Source of the DNA: Druceiella hillmani
Lineage: Eukaryota; Arthropoda; Insecta; Lepidoptera; Hepialidae
Length of the DNA: 64,000 nucleotides
Direction of reading: 5' to 3'
Assembly: GCA_039881145.1 (NCBI GenBank)
Contig: JAYKKI010000154.1
Coordinates: 372,001 to 436,000, forward strand
Positions 40,576 to 53,214 of this stretch are shown here, in pieces; within the stretch, counting starts at the first letter, position 1; every line of letters starts with the position of its first letter. The position numbers and the translations under genes were made by a program. The notes beneath the pieces were generated by a model. That model searched no databases, had not been told where the DNA came from, and saw only the letters and a program-made list of their open reading frames with translations.

Positions 40576-42485
40576 GCTGTGATATAGGAGCATATTTGAG
40601 CGTGCTTTATATATCGAGTAGATGGTATTTCCATACCCATATTAGCCTCCACTATCTGTATTATCTCATCTCTCAATTTTCACGAGGTACCATCGGGGCA
40701 TCAAGTGATTGCTCACATTTCACATTCACATCGCTGAAACCCGAAATTTTCGTGATGTCTTACGTTTTATCAGTTTATTTAATTCCTAAGATCTACTATT
40801 ATTAAACCGAGTGTTTTCATCTGGTCTTGTATGAAACTGTTTATATCCTCATGTTAAAAATATATTGGATTTTTTTTAAAATCAAAATATTTGGGTCTTA
40901 TCATTATTTATTCTCCTCCGGTTTTATAATGGGCTTAGTCATCTCTTCTGGCTGCTATATGAGACGACGATACTTCATTTCACCTGCCTAGAACGCACAT
41001 GAATATCCTACAGCATTCATTTTTCTTTCCTACAATCTCGTTGTTTAATGTAGTATTGCAAGATGCACATTTTTTGTATGTTTTTCTGCTCTATTAACCT
41101 CTTCACGATTGGTGCTACGGAGTTGCTTGTTAGTTCAGAGTGATCAACATTTATGTGAGATAAATTATGTTTTCTGTCTTATTCCTATTTGTTTTACAAC
41201 CATTTGTAAATATATTCTTCTACATATCCGACGATTAGGGTAATTTGAAAGTTGCAAGAAATAAATCAATAAATATTCCGGTTATGTATAAATATCTTAA
41301 ATGATCTTTTGTATTATTTTTAATTCCATAATTAAATATTCTGTTTAAAAATCTTGTTTTTCCAAAATTTGTTTGTACGATGACTTGAAGTCCTTCAGAG
41401 GATATTACGAATAAAAAGTTGAATACGTAAACTGAACGTAAAAATTTAATTTATGTGCTAACCTGGATTCCATTCATGAAATATAGCCTTTTTTCTCAAC
41501 CAATATCTATTTTGTTTATGTAAAGAGGTCCTGGTATGTGTTTCGTTACATGACGAGATACGTAAATAAGCGAGAAAAGGAATAATCATAGTTTATGTGC
41601 TGAGAAAATCTTTTCTCTGGAATAGTAATGTTACCAAATGACTATGAATACATTATATAAATATCATTATGATTTTCATTGAACGTAATTATCGAAGGAC
41701 TTGTACATTTACGTTACAATTTTCTTGATTCACAATTAAATGTTACTGGCAGTTAGTAATTTTAACGTAAACTCTACTGGTAATAGAGTATGTAGCAAAC
41801 CTCTGATTATAATTCATTTTTTACTAATGCCAAATACGTTTTTAAACAATTACGAATGTCCATTGTTGCTGGTAACGGGCCTACGGCCTTTGACGTCGCA
41901 CCATAGGATTTCGTATTTGATTTCCGGTTTCTGGTCGTCATAGAAGAAAGTCAATAACAAAACCTCGCGACAAGAGCGACTAAATTAGCGTGACTTAGGT
42001 ATTCTATTTATTCTTAGCATTATGTAATAAGGATCGAATTTTAATGGGCCAAAATTGTAATCTAACGAGACAATTTATTTGTTTTGTTATATCAAAATTT
42101 ATTTTAAATAACTTAAAATATTTTCTTATAATAATTGTATCATAGCAAGCTGTAAAATAGCTGTTTCGAAGCAATAAATTCGCTATTTTTATATACTTAA
42201 TTCATGAAGGTTAAAATAAATTTTTCGTAAACAAATACATTATGTAATTAAGAATGAAGCATTCGGTAATTTTTTTTTTCTAAATACTTCAAAAAATATA
42301 GTAACAAAGAAAAAATAGGAAAAATGTGTGATGTTTGTATCATTGCCTTTATACACAAATTGTATTACAAATGTAATATAAATAAAGATTTAATAAGTGT
42401 ATGTTTCGCCACAATTATTCAAATTGAAGGCACTTTATAAAAAGATGCAATATAATTTTTGGTGAAAATAATTATTATATTCGTA

Positions 42486-42488
<3 letters not shown>
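40576..42488. other. AT-rich stretch without recognisable gene
   Basis: No supportable gene. A mildly GC-richer patch occurs at 41860-41990. The ORF at 41740-41943 overlaps it but gives no recognisable peptide. Confidence 0.5.

Positions 42489-42531
<43 letters not shown>
42489..42531. repeat. (AT)n microsatellite preceding direct repeat, left
   Basis: 43 bases of alternating A/T directly before the left copy of a long direct repeat. The right copy at 43819 also follows a (TA)n tract. Confidence 0.95.
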
Positions 42532-42534
<3 letters not shown>

Positions 42535-42736
42535 AAACTGACAAAGACGCGAAGAGTATAAACCATTGAGTAACACAGGGTGAGGTTTTGAAGTTTTAAA
42601 AATTATTTCAATAAATAAAACGAACTTGTATAAGTTCTATTATTATTATAAGGGTATTATTTAGTCATCATAATATTTGGCTAACGCAGAATTCTATGCA
42701 GGAGTGTTATTATGGCCGCATGCTTAAGAAGCGTGT
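42532..42736 (+). repeat. Long direct repeat, left copy
   Basis: GGAAACTGACAAAGACGCG... to ...GCATGCTTAAGAAGCGTG. It matches the right copy at 43819-44108 almost base for base, except that it lacks two internal blocks of about 70 and 13 bases. It contains a (TTA)n-like patch (CTATTATTATTATAAGGG). No ORF. It flanks the satellite array on the left. Confidence 0.85.
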
Positions 42737-42749
42737 AGTATGCGTGGAC

Positions 42750-43690
42750 AATATGATTCGTGCTAAAGTATTGGCATCGACACAAAATAATTGAATACTT
42801 ACATTTATGTCGCTCGAGATATACTGGTGCTTTACAATTTTAAGAGATAATACAGGGATCAGGATTCATTCGTGGAGTCTGCAACCTCCAGTAATCACTT
42901 GCAGAAATTGAACATTTATTCTCGTTACAAAAACTTTTATTTCGATACCAGGTCCGTATTGATAATATGATTCGGTGCTAAAGTACTTGGCATCGACACA
43001 AAATAATCGAGTACTTACTTATATTCATGTAACAGGATTTATACTGGTGCTTTACAATTTTTAGGGATAATACAGGGATCAGGGTTCATCTGTAAGGTCT
43101 ATATCTCCACTAATCACTTGCACGAATTGAGTATTTTATTATCGATACAAATACTTTTATTTCGATACAAGGTCCGTATTGACAATATGATTCGTGCTAA
43201 AGTACTTGGCATCGACACAAAATAATCAAATACCTACTTAAATTTATGTAGCGCGAGATATACTGGTGCTTTACAATTTTTAGAGATAATACAGGGATCA
43301 GAATTCATTCGTGGAGTCTGCAACCTCCAGTAATCACTTGCAGAAATTGAGCATTTATTCTCGAAACAAAAACTTTTATTTCGATACAAGGTCCATATTA
43401 ACGACATGATTCGGTGCTAAAGTACTTGGCATCGACACAAAATAATTGAATACTTACTTATATTCATGTAACAGTATTTATATTGGTGCTTTACAATTTT
43501 TAGGGATAATACAGGGTCAGTGTTTATTCGTGGAGTCTACAATCTCCACTAATCATTTGTAGATATTGAGTATTTTATTCTCGATACAAATACTTTTATT
43601 TCGATACAAGGTCCATATTTACAATATGATTCGGTACTAAAATACACGGCATCGACACAAAATACTCGAATATTTACGTATCTACTTATA
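42750..43690 (+). repeat. Satellite array, ~219 bp unit, A-B-A-B order
   Basis: Units begin with (A)ATATGATTCG(G)TGCTAAAGTA at 42750, 42964, 43184, 43403 and 43623 (last one partial). Shared words are GGCATCGACACAAAATAA, ACTGGTGCTTTACAATTTT and GATAATACAGGG. Units 1 and 3 share GTGGAGTCTGCAACCTCCAG and TTTATGT.GC.CGAGATATA. Units 2 and 4 share TTCATGTAACAG.ATTTATA. So the real repeat period is a ~439 bp dimer. No coding potential. Confidence 0.9.
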
Positions 43691-43758
43691 TGGAAACATC
43701 TCTACTTTTGGTATTCGTTTGGTTGATTTTCTTTATTAAAACATCATGCTTAAGAAGC

Positions 43759-43762
<4 letters not shown>

Positions 43763-43818
<56 letters not shown>
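43763..43818. repeat. (AT)n microsatellite preceding direct repeat, right
   Basis: 56 bases of alternating A/T, directly after CATGCTTAAGAAGCGTGC and directly before the right direct-repeat copy. Confidence 0.95.
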
Positions 43819-43820
<2 letters not shown>

Positions 43821-44108
43821 AAACTGACAAAGACGCGAAGAGTATAAACCAGTGAGTAACGCAGGGTGAATTTTTTAAATTATTAATACGTTGATTACTC
43901 TTGGTACTTGCCAAGTTTTAAGGTGTAAATTAATTGCTGTAACTTATTTTGAAGTTTTAAAAATTATTTCAATAAATAAAACAAACTTGTATAAGTTCTA
44001 TTATTATTATAAGGGTATTATTTAGCCATCATAATTTTTGGCTAACGCATACGACTAGAGAATTCTATGCGGGAGTGTTATTATGGCCGCATGCTTAAGA
44101 ATCGTGCA
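43819..44108 (+). repeat. Long direct repeat, right copy
   Basis: The fuller copy of the repeat at 42532. It begins TGGAAACTGACAAAGACGCG (with the T of the preceding tract) and ends GCATGCTTAAGAATCGTGCA, giving TG...CA ends, but the left copy does not preserve both. It carries the extra blocks missing from the left copy, including TACTCTTGGTACTTGCC and GCATACGACTAGA. It could be a miniature LTR-like unit or a segmental duplication. Confidence 0.85.
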
Positions 44109-47100
44109 GTCATTTAAAAAAATATATATGAATTAATAGTGTTATTTAGTTAGCTTTTCTGTCACGTTCTTTAAAGAATTCGTCTTGAGCCAGATACTAC
44201 TACCACAGTTTTTATTAGGCTTTCTCTTAGGTCCACTTTTTGAAGTGAACCGTAGCGAAATTTTTATTATTGATTTCCTTATAATCCAGCGTCCGTGCGT
44301 AATATTGATAATATTCAATTACTGTGTAAACAAATATCTAAGAAGGGTATTACGTTATTTGATTAAATATCAAATTAGCATTAAAGCAACTATCGCTAAG
44401 ACCTTCAAAAATCCATTTTGTTGAAAACTTCCAACTTTTATGAAAGCTGAGTTTTATTTTAGATTAATTTGGTATTAGCAACGGTATTAATTTTCATTCC
44501 TTGAATGTCGCATATTATTCCATAATATTTCATTCCGTTTTCGCTCATTTGATAAATTTTAAACTATTCTATATTATAAAATTCATGAATATAATGGAAA
44601 AAAGGTAATTTTGTGTATTTATAATTGGAATATTCCAATAGAGTATTTTATATTAAATGAATGGCAGGGAACAGATAATATACTTTACTTTGCCCAGTGC
44701 TTATTTGCTTAGTCCTCATATTATTTTTAATTTAAAATCTTATACAGAAAAAAATTTAGTGACCATTCAGATTTAAAATGTTTCTATTGATGGCCGAAGA
44801 GTGTGATGAGAATTCTGCACACTTTTTCAAATCAGCGTTTTTCTTTGAACAGAGTTCATTTTTCGAGGGGTCTGTACCATACTGATATTATTTTTTAACC
44901 TGTAAATTTATTGCCACCATATATTATTTAAACTTACTAAAATTATATTGCTTATTATATTATTTAATTAATTAATGCAAGTGGGTTAAAACAATTTTTG
45001 TTATAGTGATTCCTAAAAATAACCTTGGCTATTTTTTCAGATTTGCGCATATAGTTTGTAAAAATGTTCAATTTGTAATCAAAATTCTTGTAAAATTGTT
45101 GACTGCGTTTGAAGAGACACTCAACATAAACGCAAAAAAAATAAAAAAGTACATATATTTGCGTCATTAATTTAGGCGTGCCGGCAAAATTTAATTACAA
45201 TTGTATTTAAATTGGAAGAGTTACTATACTGTGACTTACAGAGAGACAGACAGATGGACAAATAGATATGATGAAATTAAAAAAGTTTAGTTTTTCATCA
45301 TTTGGCTACGGAACCCTAAACGACCAATGTGAAAGTGGCACTTTGCCACTTTCCTTGATTGAAATTATATTATGAACTTTAAAAATTTTAGTATAATATA
45401 AAGTTCATTTTGTAAATCACGAGAATATAGAGGAATGTTGCGAAATCTGACATTTATGACACAAATTTTTATATTCTGTTTATTTGATGACAACAGCTGG
45501 ATACTGCTGATGATGGATGCTGGAGCTGGATAAAAATGCAAAGTTATTTACAGTTTAGTTACTAAAATTATTTCACATTTGTTAAATGGAAGTAATCCGA
45601 TTACAGTATTTGAAGGCTTTATTCCAAAAAATATATATTGTTTTAACTACATTAACATATATAGTCAGGTTTTTATTATTAGGTTCACTAAGATCATGCA
45701 CTAAAACTTCAGTTCTAGAGCTTTTACAACTAAGTTACTGCAACCATTACCTGATTACACAAGAATATTTTCAAAATTGTGACATATTTCATTTTTTATT
45801 TTTCTTTCTTTATTTTTCTCTTTTGACATGTCCCTTATAATTATTATGAGCAAATATCCTTATTATCTATACGTATATCTGCAAGCATATTACCCTATAA
45901 TGGCTTCCATACATCTCTATTTTCAACATAATCCCTATTACTATAATAAGCCTTCGAAATAAGCACGTGTTTAATTTGCGTTTTAAACTTTGCTTTGGTA
46001 GGTTTATTATATCCTCAGGTATCCTGTGAAAAAACGAACACCATTGCCCAGAAAAGACTTATTAGTAATTTGTAATCTAAATTTAATACTATGAATTTTA
46101 TTTTTATTTCTTGTATCAAGAGTAAGGATATCAGACCCTTTAACAAAGAAATTTAAGTTCTCTTGAACATACAATAAGTTTTCATAGATATATAACGACA
46201 GCAAGGTCAGAATATTTGCCTCTTTAAATAGATGCTGTGTTGATTCTCGGGATGTCATATTAAATATGGCTCGGACTGCTCTGTTTTGCAGAATAAAAAT
46301 AGTTTTATTATAACTTATAATACCAATAGATATTATGACTTAAAATACAAATAGTTAATATAACATGATAATACAAATATAATTATTCGGAAACTGTTGC
46401 GGTACTTCATTAGGGATAGAAATTGAAATTACACTACATAAATTATAATCAGCCCCGTATTAAAGTACACGTAATGATAGAATCTTAGGATCTTATATTA
46501 TTTTTCCAAATATTATTTTTTTACAATTCTACTATTTCATTGTATAACGGTTCACAGAATCCAATCATGGTAGGTCTCCCATCCAAATTTTATCGACACG
46601 GTGCTAATAGCCTTCGAGTAAAATGTCTGTGATATAGGAACAGATAGACGGACAGGACAAAATTATAAGGATTCCGTTTTTAATTCTTTCCCACAAAATC
46701 TCAAGAACGAAATTTAAAAAAAAAATGACGACATTACACTATTATTTATAAACGGTAATTCCATAAACTCTACGTGTCGGGGTAAGTGTCCTAAGGAAAT
46801 TTATGGACGACAAGCCTTAAATAATAGGTGTAAAAAAATTCACTTGAATGTGACAACCAATCACGTAGAATCAGACCTTTAGATATTAGAGTTAAATATT
46901 ATAACATTCCACAATACGTTCCTAATAAATAAATATGTTACATTCGTTTATAAAATAAATTACATTAGAATGGATTTTTTATCATAATAAAATTTTTATC
47001 ATAATAATTTATTTCTCGTTAATATTATACTCCTTAAATAACGGGAAATATGTTTCTCCCTAGAATTCCATCACAATTTGCTAAATAATTCTGTAGACAT

Positions 47101-49515
47101 TTTCTTACTACTTAGAAAGTATGGCAAATTAAGAAAATAATATTTAACCAAACTACTGCCGAAGAACTTAGAAATTCTCAAGTACAAAATAGCTTAATTA
47201 TGGGATTTGGATATGCAAATAGGTTTTACATTACGAGTAGCTTTCAAAGAAATGAAAACTTTTTCGTCACAATCTAGAAAATTTGTTTCAGACTTTTGTC
47301 TTCGTTATAAAATAATATATTTAAACAATTGAATATTATGAGAGACTTTGAAATTCGAGACTAGCAATTACGAAAGTGGAAAGGTGTTCATATTGAGTAT
47401 TTAATTCATAATTTGTAGTAATTAATAATTTGGTCCGAATAATTTATTGTTAAATTATACGCCTCGTAATAATGTCTAGTACCACCAACGAATAAAAAAA
47501 AAAAATATATATATTTCTTTTTTTTCTTTTCTTTTTTTTTTACTACGCGTCATGCTTAATAGGGTTTTATATAAAAGTTAATGAACAGTAATATATACAT
47601 AAGCTAAGTTCAAATATTAGCTACTAGATTATCCGAATAAAAAATGTTTAACCTGACCTATTTTTTACGCAAAGAAAAATTCAACAAAAAATAATAGATA
47701 AGGAAATGTAAGTAAATAAAATCTACACATTATGGACTAACTGGGCTAAATAAAAGGATATTTTGTAATGAAATGTCGGTCATATACAATTGTATAAAAT
47801 TGTTTTCTCCACGGCGATGAACCGAAGCACGGTCCGACATGTAACAGGCAGGAACACTGGCCTCTATATAACCAAGGATCGTACATGATGGTACAAATTG
47901 CAAAATTCATATTCATTCCCTGGATATTTATTTATTCACATGCAATTTTGATAACTGTTTATGTACATTAGATTCCACTTGTCCTCTGAGAATATCTGAT
48001 ATTCTTTACGCGTTCGAGAGGTAATTGTGGTAAATTGTTTGCAAACAGTAATTCAATGTAAACACTGACTCTATTACCAATTAAGACTATTTACCAATGC
48101 TAGCGAGGTGAGACAAATGTTCTTCCTATTTATTTTGTTAATTAGTGCACAAAACAATTGGAAATATGTTTTAAATGTCGCTAATTTTGAATTCTTTCCC
48201 ATAATTGAAAATGCCTGTTTATTTATGTATAATACTTATTATGGGAAAATGCCTGTTTATTTATAATAATTTTAATAATGTTTGCGTAAAATGGCTGTGG
48301 CTGACGAGTAAACGGACGGACTTGCAAGAGATATTAGCTTTATTTCCTTTCGTATGAAAGTATGGAATTCTAAAAATTGGATAAATTTACTTATTTGCCA
48401 AAAATAGAACAGAATCCTACTGGGATAAATCATTGAATTCTGATGATTTTTTCCTTTTCATCACGAATTTTACTTCGTATCGGATTATTTTCTTATTTTC
48501 ATTAAGTTCCCTACTCATATTGCTTGAATTTTTTTCAGAAAATTCACTACTATAAAAGTGTATACATACAAATATTCGAAATATCGTTAATAAAATGAGA
48601 CACTAGGTTTGGAGTCGACGCGTACATTAGTGACAATATTATCTCTTGGCATTCATACGAAATGTATTATATGCATATTTGCAAGGTATAATTTTTTTGC
48701 TTTTTGTTTCCTGCACGATTGCCTTTTCCATATATGTTTCCGCAGCTACTAGAATTTTTGATATATTTTTCTGTAATTATATGATACAAAATAGTCTTCA
48801 TTATTTGTGTTGCGTAGCTTTATGTTAAGTCAAAAGTATGATATCTGTGAAACATGTGAGTTTTTATTTAAATTTACATGATTCGAATATTCATTTAGCT
48901 GTTTACACTATACTTTTGCGACCATTGCGTTTCATTAACGGCACAATTCATAATTTGTTTAATATAGTTTATTTTACTCCGTTGTGCTTCAAGGTGTGAT
49001 TATTATTTCTCCCGAGAGAAAATAACCTCATATTTAGACTAAAAATCATATTCTTTTTCATAACCCACAATAGAAAGTAACTAACAATTGTATTTATATA
49101 GAAAGTATTATCCAGATTATATTAAATAATCGTGTGACATATCGCTGCATTACGCTATTATTTTACTTTTGACGCAAATTCACCAAAAAATGATTCATTT
49201 CAAAATTAAATATTGTTACGGAGTAAGAAAAAAGATTTTGATATTTATCTAATAAAACTATTTTCACTTTAATTTTTAACGTATATTGATAATTATACTT
49301 GGTGTTAAATTTGACTTATGTATCCAACTACAAACAACACGATATATAGAAATAGTTATTATATAGACAATATTTAGAAATAGTAGACTGACACAGAAAA
49401 ATAAGTAAAATCTTCTCTTAAACAATTTATTGCTTGGATTTAAACATGAAATTCTTTCTTTTTAAATGATATTTAAATAAGTTTAACTATAGTAATGTGT
49501 AGTCCAATATATTTA

Positions 49516-49516
<1 letters not shown>
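44109..49516. other. AT-rich stretch with dispersed repeat traces
   Basis: No gene recognised in 5.4 kb. Pieces worth noting are a 10 bp perfect stem GAAAGTGGCA/TGCCACTTTC (45331-45353) and insect dispersed-repeat motifs at 45235-45320 and 46625-46682. A poly-purine/pyrimidine run lies at 47489-47548, and a doubled GAAAATGCCTGTTTATTTAT at 48207 and 48245. ORFs of 60-84 codons here show no domain. Confidence 0.5.
45235..45320 (+). repeat. Dispersed insect repeat fragment (ends CTACGGAACCCTAAA)
   Basis: The order ACAGACAGATGGACAAATAG ... TTTTTCATCATTTGGCTACG ... GAACCCTAAA resembles a short dispersed repeat I know from insect genomes. It usually reads as a run of GACGGACAGACAG words, then GGTTCCG/CGGAACC. 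A relative lies at 46625-46682 (ACAGATAGACGGACAGGACA, then ATAAGGATTCCGTTTTT). Recognition is from memory of the motif, not from a search. Confidence 0.35.
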
Positions 49517-49574
<58 letters not shown>

Positions 49575-49579
49575 TATAC
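49517..49579. repeat. (TA)n microsatellite
   Basis: 63 bases of alternating T/A about 140 bases left of the long inverted repeat. Confidence 0.95.
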
Positions 49580-49722
49580 TCAAAAATGGTATTTTGATAA
49601 TAAATGGCTTATCATTATTATCAATACAATGATATTGTAAAAATTTCGATGAGACAATATATCTAGACCTACGCTCAATAACTATAATATTTAAAAAAAT
49701 GTTAACCACTTTCTTTTTCGAA

Positions 49723-51162
49723 ACAATTTGGCAACTATGTTATTTGTATGTAACTATAAAACTACGTGTCCACCAAAACTTGCGGCACGTTCGGATCAAT
49801 TTACTAAATGTACCACGGGTTATTATCTGCATTTTAGACTTTTGGATTCTTTACCTTTTTTTTGAGCTAGTTACGTTAAAACTTTCCTTATAATGCATGT
49901 CTACATAGGTGTAGTGCATAATAAATTATTTGAACATTACCTTAAGCTATTAGTTAAGAAAACTTTTTTATCTTCACGGTAATATTTTTTTGAGCATAGG
50001 AACTAGATTACCATATGTTTGTAAATACAAATGTTTCATATTTACTTACCATATAAGCCATCTTTCAACTAGAAAAAGGACACATATATTCTATATATGG
50101 AATTCAGTGTTTTTATTTCATTATTTTTAAAGTGAATTCTTCAATATATCGATAGATGTCACAATGAATGAAAACTTAACAATTATATAAACAATTTCGA
50201 CCCATAAAATTTTTGGTGTGAGTTCATAATCAATCTCACCGCAATTACTAATTAAAGAATACATACGTTTTGACCATTAAGTATCCCTAATAACACTTTG
50301 CTATCAACATGATTGCTCAGTATGCTGTATTCATTTTTAATATTTTTATTTGCCGTGTATTCGTTTGTTTTTGTGAACTATTTCACTAAAAATATAACAT
50401 GCTTGAGGATATTTTATGTTAGTCGTTGTCAATTAATTAAAAGAAACGTTTACATATTTATCTTTCGGTAGTTACAGAATATAAACTGCGTATTCATAGT
50501 GGAGTAGATGAGAAAATTAAATAATAATGATAGCGTTCCGGAAAATGAACACAGTTATTATTAAATAATAAATCAAATTAAATATTTAACCGGTTATCTG
50601 TTTTATGTTATTACAATATGAATGATAATATCTTTAAAATTATAGAACGAATTTCTAAGGAGTGAAATGTAAAATAAACAATTTTTGTTAAAAAAATCCC
50701 AGGTTATTTTGATAACATATTTACGTAACCCTTCTTGAACCGGTTCAAAATCAACAGCACGATTTAAAGTCTTGTAGAAATGGTATTTCCGCACACAATA
50801 CTTTTTTATGATCTACTTTACTAATGGTTTGTTATTCAGTAGCACACCAAATTGTTGATAACTAAGAAAGAAAGCCCATCCACAGTACACACTCTCCTTT
50901 ACCGATATGTTTCACTTTCTGTTACCGTCTTATTTCTCAAAATGTAAATTTACACTTTTAAGGCAAAAGAAGTTTCACTTCACGAATTGTTGGGTAATAC
51001 ACATTACGAATAATATAGTGATATTATTAAATATTTATTTTAATTTTTTCACTTTATTCATAACCGATAATTTATATAATTTATTGACTAAAAAACATGC
51101 AATTTTATAAATTAACTTTTATATTTTTATTGTCTAAATTCATACTAGAATGAATAAAAATG
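49723..51162 (+). repeat. Left arm of ~3 kb inverted repeat
   Basis: About 1440 bases that are the reverse complement of 51262-52701, with scattered substitutions and few indels. Landmarks paired between arms include GGCAACTATGTTATTTGTAT (49730) with its complement at about 52675-52694. CCACGGGTTATTATCTGC (49813) pairs with its complement near 52594. The outermost ends are approximate. No transposase or terminal signature is present and no target-site duplication could be found. Confidence 0.92.
50603..50794 (-). other. 63-codon ORF in left arm, mirrored in right arm
   Basis: The peptide starts MRKYHFYKTLNRAVDFEPVQ and ends IIIHIVIT. The right arm holds its twin at 51634-51825 (plus), differing at about four residues. 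Both stay open although the arms have diverged, but the divergence is too small to prove selection. I recognise no family. It may be chance, an exon-like remnant, or part of an unknown element. Confidence 0.2.
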
Positions 51163-51261
51163 CTAAAAGTTATTTATTTCTAGGCCGTATTTACATTTTG
51201 AAATGCAGTCAAAATGTAAGTGAACACAAAATAACATTTTTTGTAAATTTACTGATCTATT
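51163..51261. other. Spacer at centre of the long inverted repeat
   Basis: About 99 unpaired bases. It contains its own small perfect stem TTACATTTTGA (51191-51201) and TCAAAATGTAA (51209-51219), centred close to the axis of the large palindrome. Confidence 0.85.
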
Positions 51262-52701
51262 CGCATTTTTATTAATTCCAGTATGAATTTAGACAATAAA
51301 AATATAAAAGTTAATTTATAAAATTGCATGTGTTTAGTCAATAAATTATACAAATTATTGGTTATGAATAAAGTGAAAAAAATTAAAATAAATATGTAAT
51401 AATATCACTAAATTATTCGTAATGTTTATTACCCAACAATTCGTGAAGTGAAACTTCTTTTGCCTTAAAAGTGTAAATTTACATTTTGAGTAATAAGACG
51501 GTAACAGAAAGTGAAACATATCGGTAAAGGAGAGTGTGTACTGTGGATGGGCTTTCTTTCTTAGTTATCAACAATTTGGTGTGCCACTGAATAACAAACC
51601 ATCAGTAAAGTAAATCATAAAAAAGTATTATGTGTGCGGAAATGTCATTTCTACAAAACTTTAAATCGTAATGTTGATTTTGAACCGGTTCAAGAAGGGT
51701 TACGTAAATACGTTATCAAAACAACCTGGGATTTTTTTAACAAAAATTGTTTATTTTACATTTCACTCCTTAGAAATTCGTTCTATAATTTTAAAGATAT
51801 TATCATTCATATTGTATTAACATAAAACAGATAACCGGTTAAATATTTAATTTGATTTATTATTTAATAATAACTGTGTTCATTTTCCGGAACGCTATCA
51901 TTATTATTTAATTTTCTCATCTACTCCACTATGAATACGCAGTTTATATTCTGTAACTACCGAAAGATAAATATGTAACCGTTTCTTTTAATTAATTGAC
52001 AACGACTAACATAAAATATCCTCAAGTATGTTATATTTTTAGTGAAATAGTTCACAAAAACAAACGAATACAAGGCAAATGAAAATATTAAAAATGAATA
52101 CAGCATACTGAGCAATCATGTTGATAGCAAAGTGTTATTAGGGATACTTAATGGTCAAAACGTATGTATTTTGTAATTAGTAATTGCGATGAGATTGATT
52201 ATGAACTCACACCAAATTTTATGGAACGAAATTATTTATATAATTTTTATGTTTTCATTCATTGTGACATCTATTGATATATTGCAGAATTTACTTTAAA
52301 AATAATGGAATAAAAACACCGATTTCCATATATAGAATGTATGTGTTCTTTTTCTAGTTGAAAGATGGCTTATACGGTAAGTAAATATGAAACATTTGTA
52401 TTTAGACACATATGGTAATCTTGTTCCTATGCTCAAAAGAATATTACCGTGAAGATAAAAAAGTTTTCTTAACTAATAGCTTAAGGTAATGTTCAAATGA
52501 TTTATTATGCACTACACCTATGTAGACATGCATCATAAGGAAAATTTTAACGTCCTAGCTAAAAAAAAGGTAAAGAATCCAAAAGTCTAAAAGGCAGATA
52601 ATAACCCGTGGTACATTCGGTAAATTGATCCGAACGTGCCGCAGGTTTTGGTGGACACGTAGTTTTGTAGTTACATACAAATAACATAGTTGCCAAATCA
52701 T
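51262..52701 (-). repeat. Right arm of ~3 kb inverted repeat
   Basis: Reverse complement of the left arm (49723-51162). By eye most blocks agree at well over 90 percent, differing by single substitutions (for example CTTGCGGC against CCTGCGGC) and a few short indels near 52220-52240. No ORF longer than 63 codons. Confidence 0.92.
51634..51825 (+). other. 63-codon ORF in right arm
   Basis: Twin of the minus-strand ORF at 50603-50794. It starts MRKCHFYKTLNRNVDFEPVQ and has the same length and stop position. Differences seen are Y4C, A13N, I30T and I62L. Confidence 0.2.
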
Positions 52702-52884
52702 TGCGAATATTATATCAGAAAAGATACGTTTGGTCCACGGATCTTTTATAAAATCTTACTTATGTCATGAAAAATATAGGTATTCAAATTTGCATAAATC
52801 CATGCATCCCTTTTGAAAGAGAAAGTAAATACACACATAAGCTTGCACAGATACAGATATATCTAGATGCAGAGCGATACACGC

Positions 52885-52888
52885 TATA

Positions 52889-52941
<53 letters not shown>

Positions 52942-52942
52942 A
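52885..52942. repeat. (TA)n microsatellite
   Basis: About 58 bases of T/A alternation with a TTTATA variant at the left end, about 185 bases right of the long inverted repeat. Confidence 0.95.
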
Positions 52943-53214
52943 ATGCCAATACCATAATGAAAATACCTTATATAGATTTGCTTCTTATTTATTTTTTTAA
53001 CCTCTAATATCAATCCAAAAAATAATAACTCTTAAAAATTTTTCATTTTTATAAAGATTATTCTTCTCTATGTATTTGCTCCTTTATATCATTATCTCGG
53101 TAATATAAAAAATAGACACAAAGAATTCGATAACTATATATCAATAGTAATTGCCCATACTAATGCATGAAAATGAAGGAAGGATATTGTAATATAGTTG
53201 TCAAACCTTGTTAA

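Noticed and set aside
42750..43690. CRISPR-like array
   Set aside because: Units are contiguous ~219 bp repeats without spacers, in a eukaryotic context; this is a satellite.
43819..44108. Genuine LTR retrotransposon from the TG...CA direct repeats
   Set aside because: No primer-binding site, polypurine tract, target-site duplication or coding region, and the left copy does not share both end dinucleotides.
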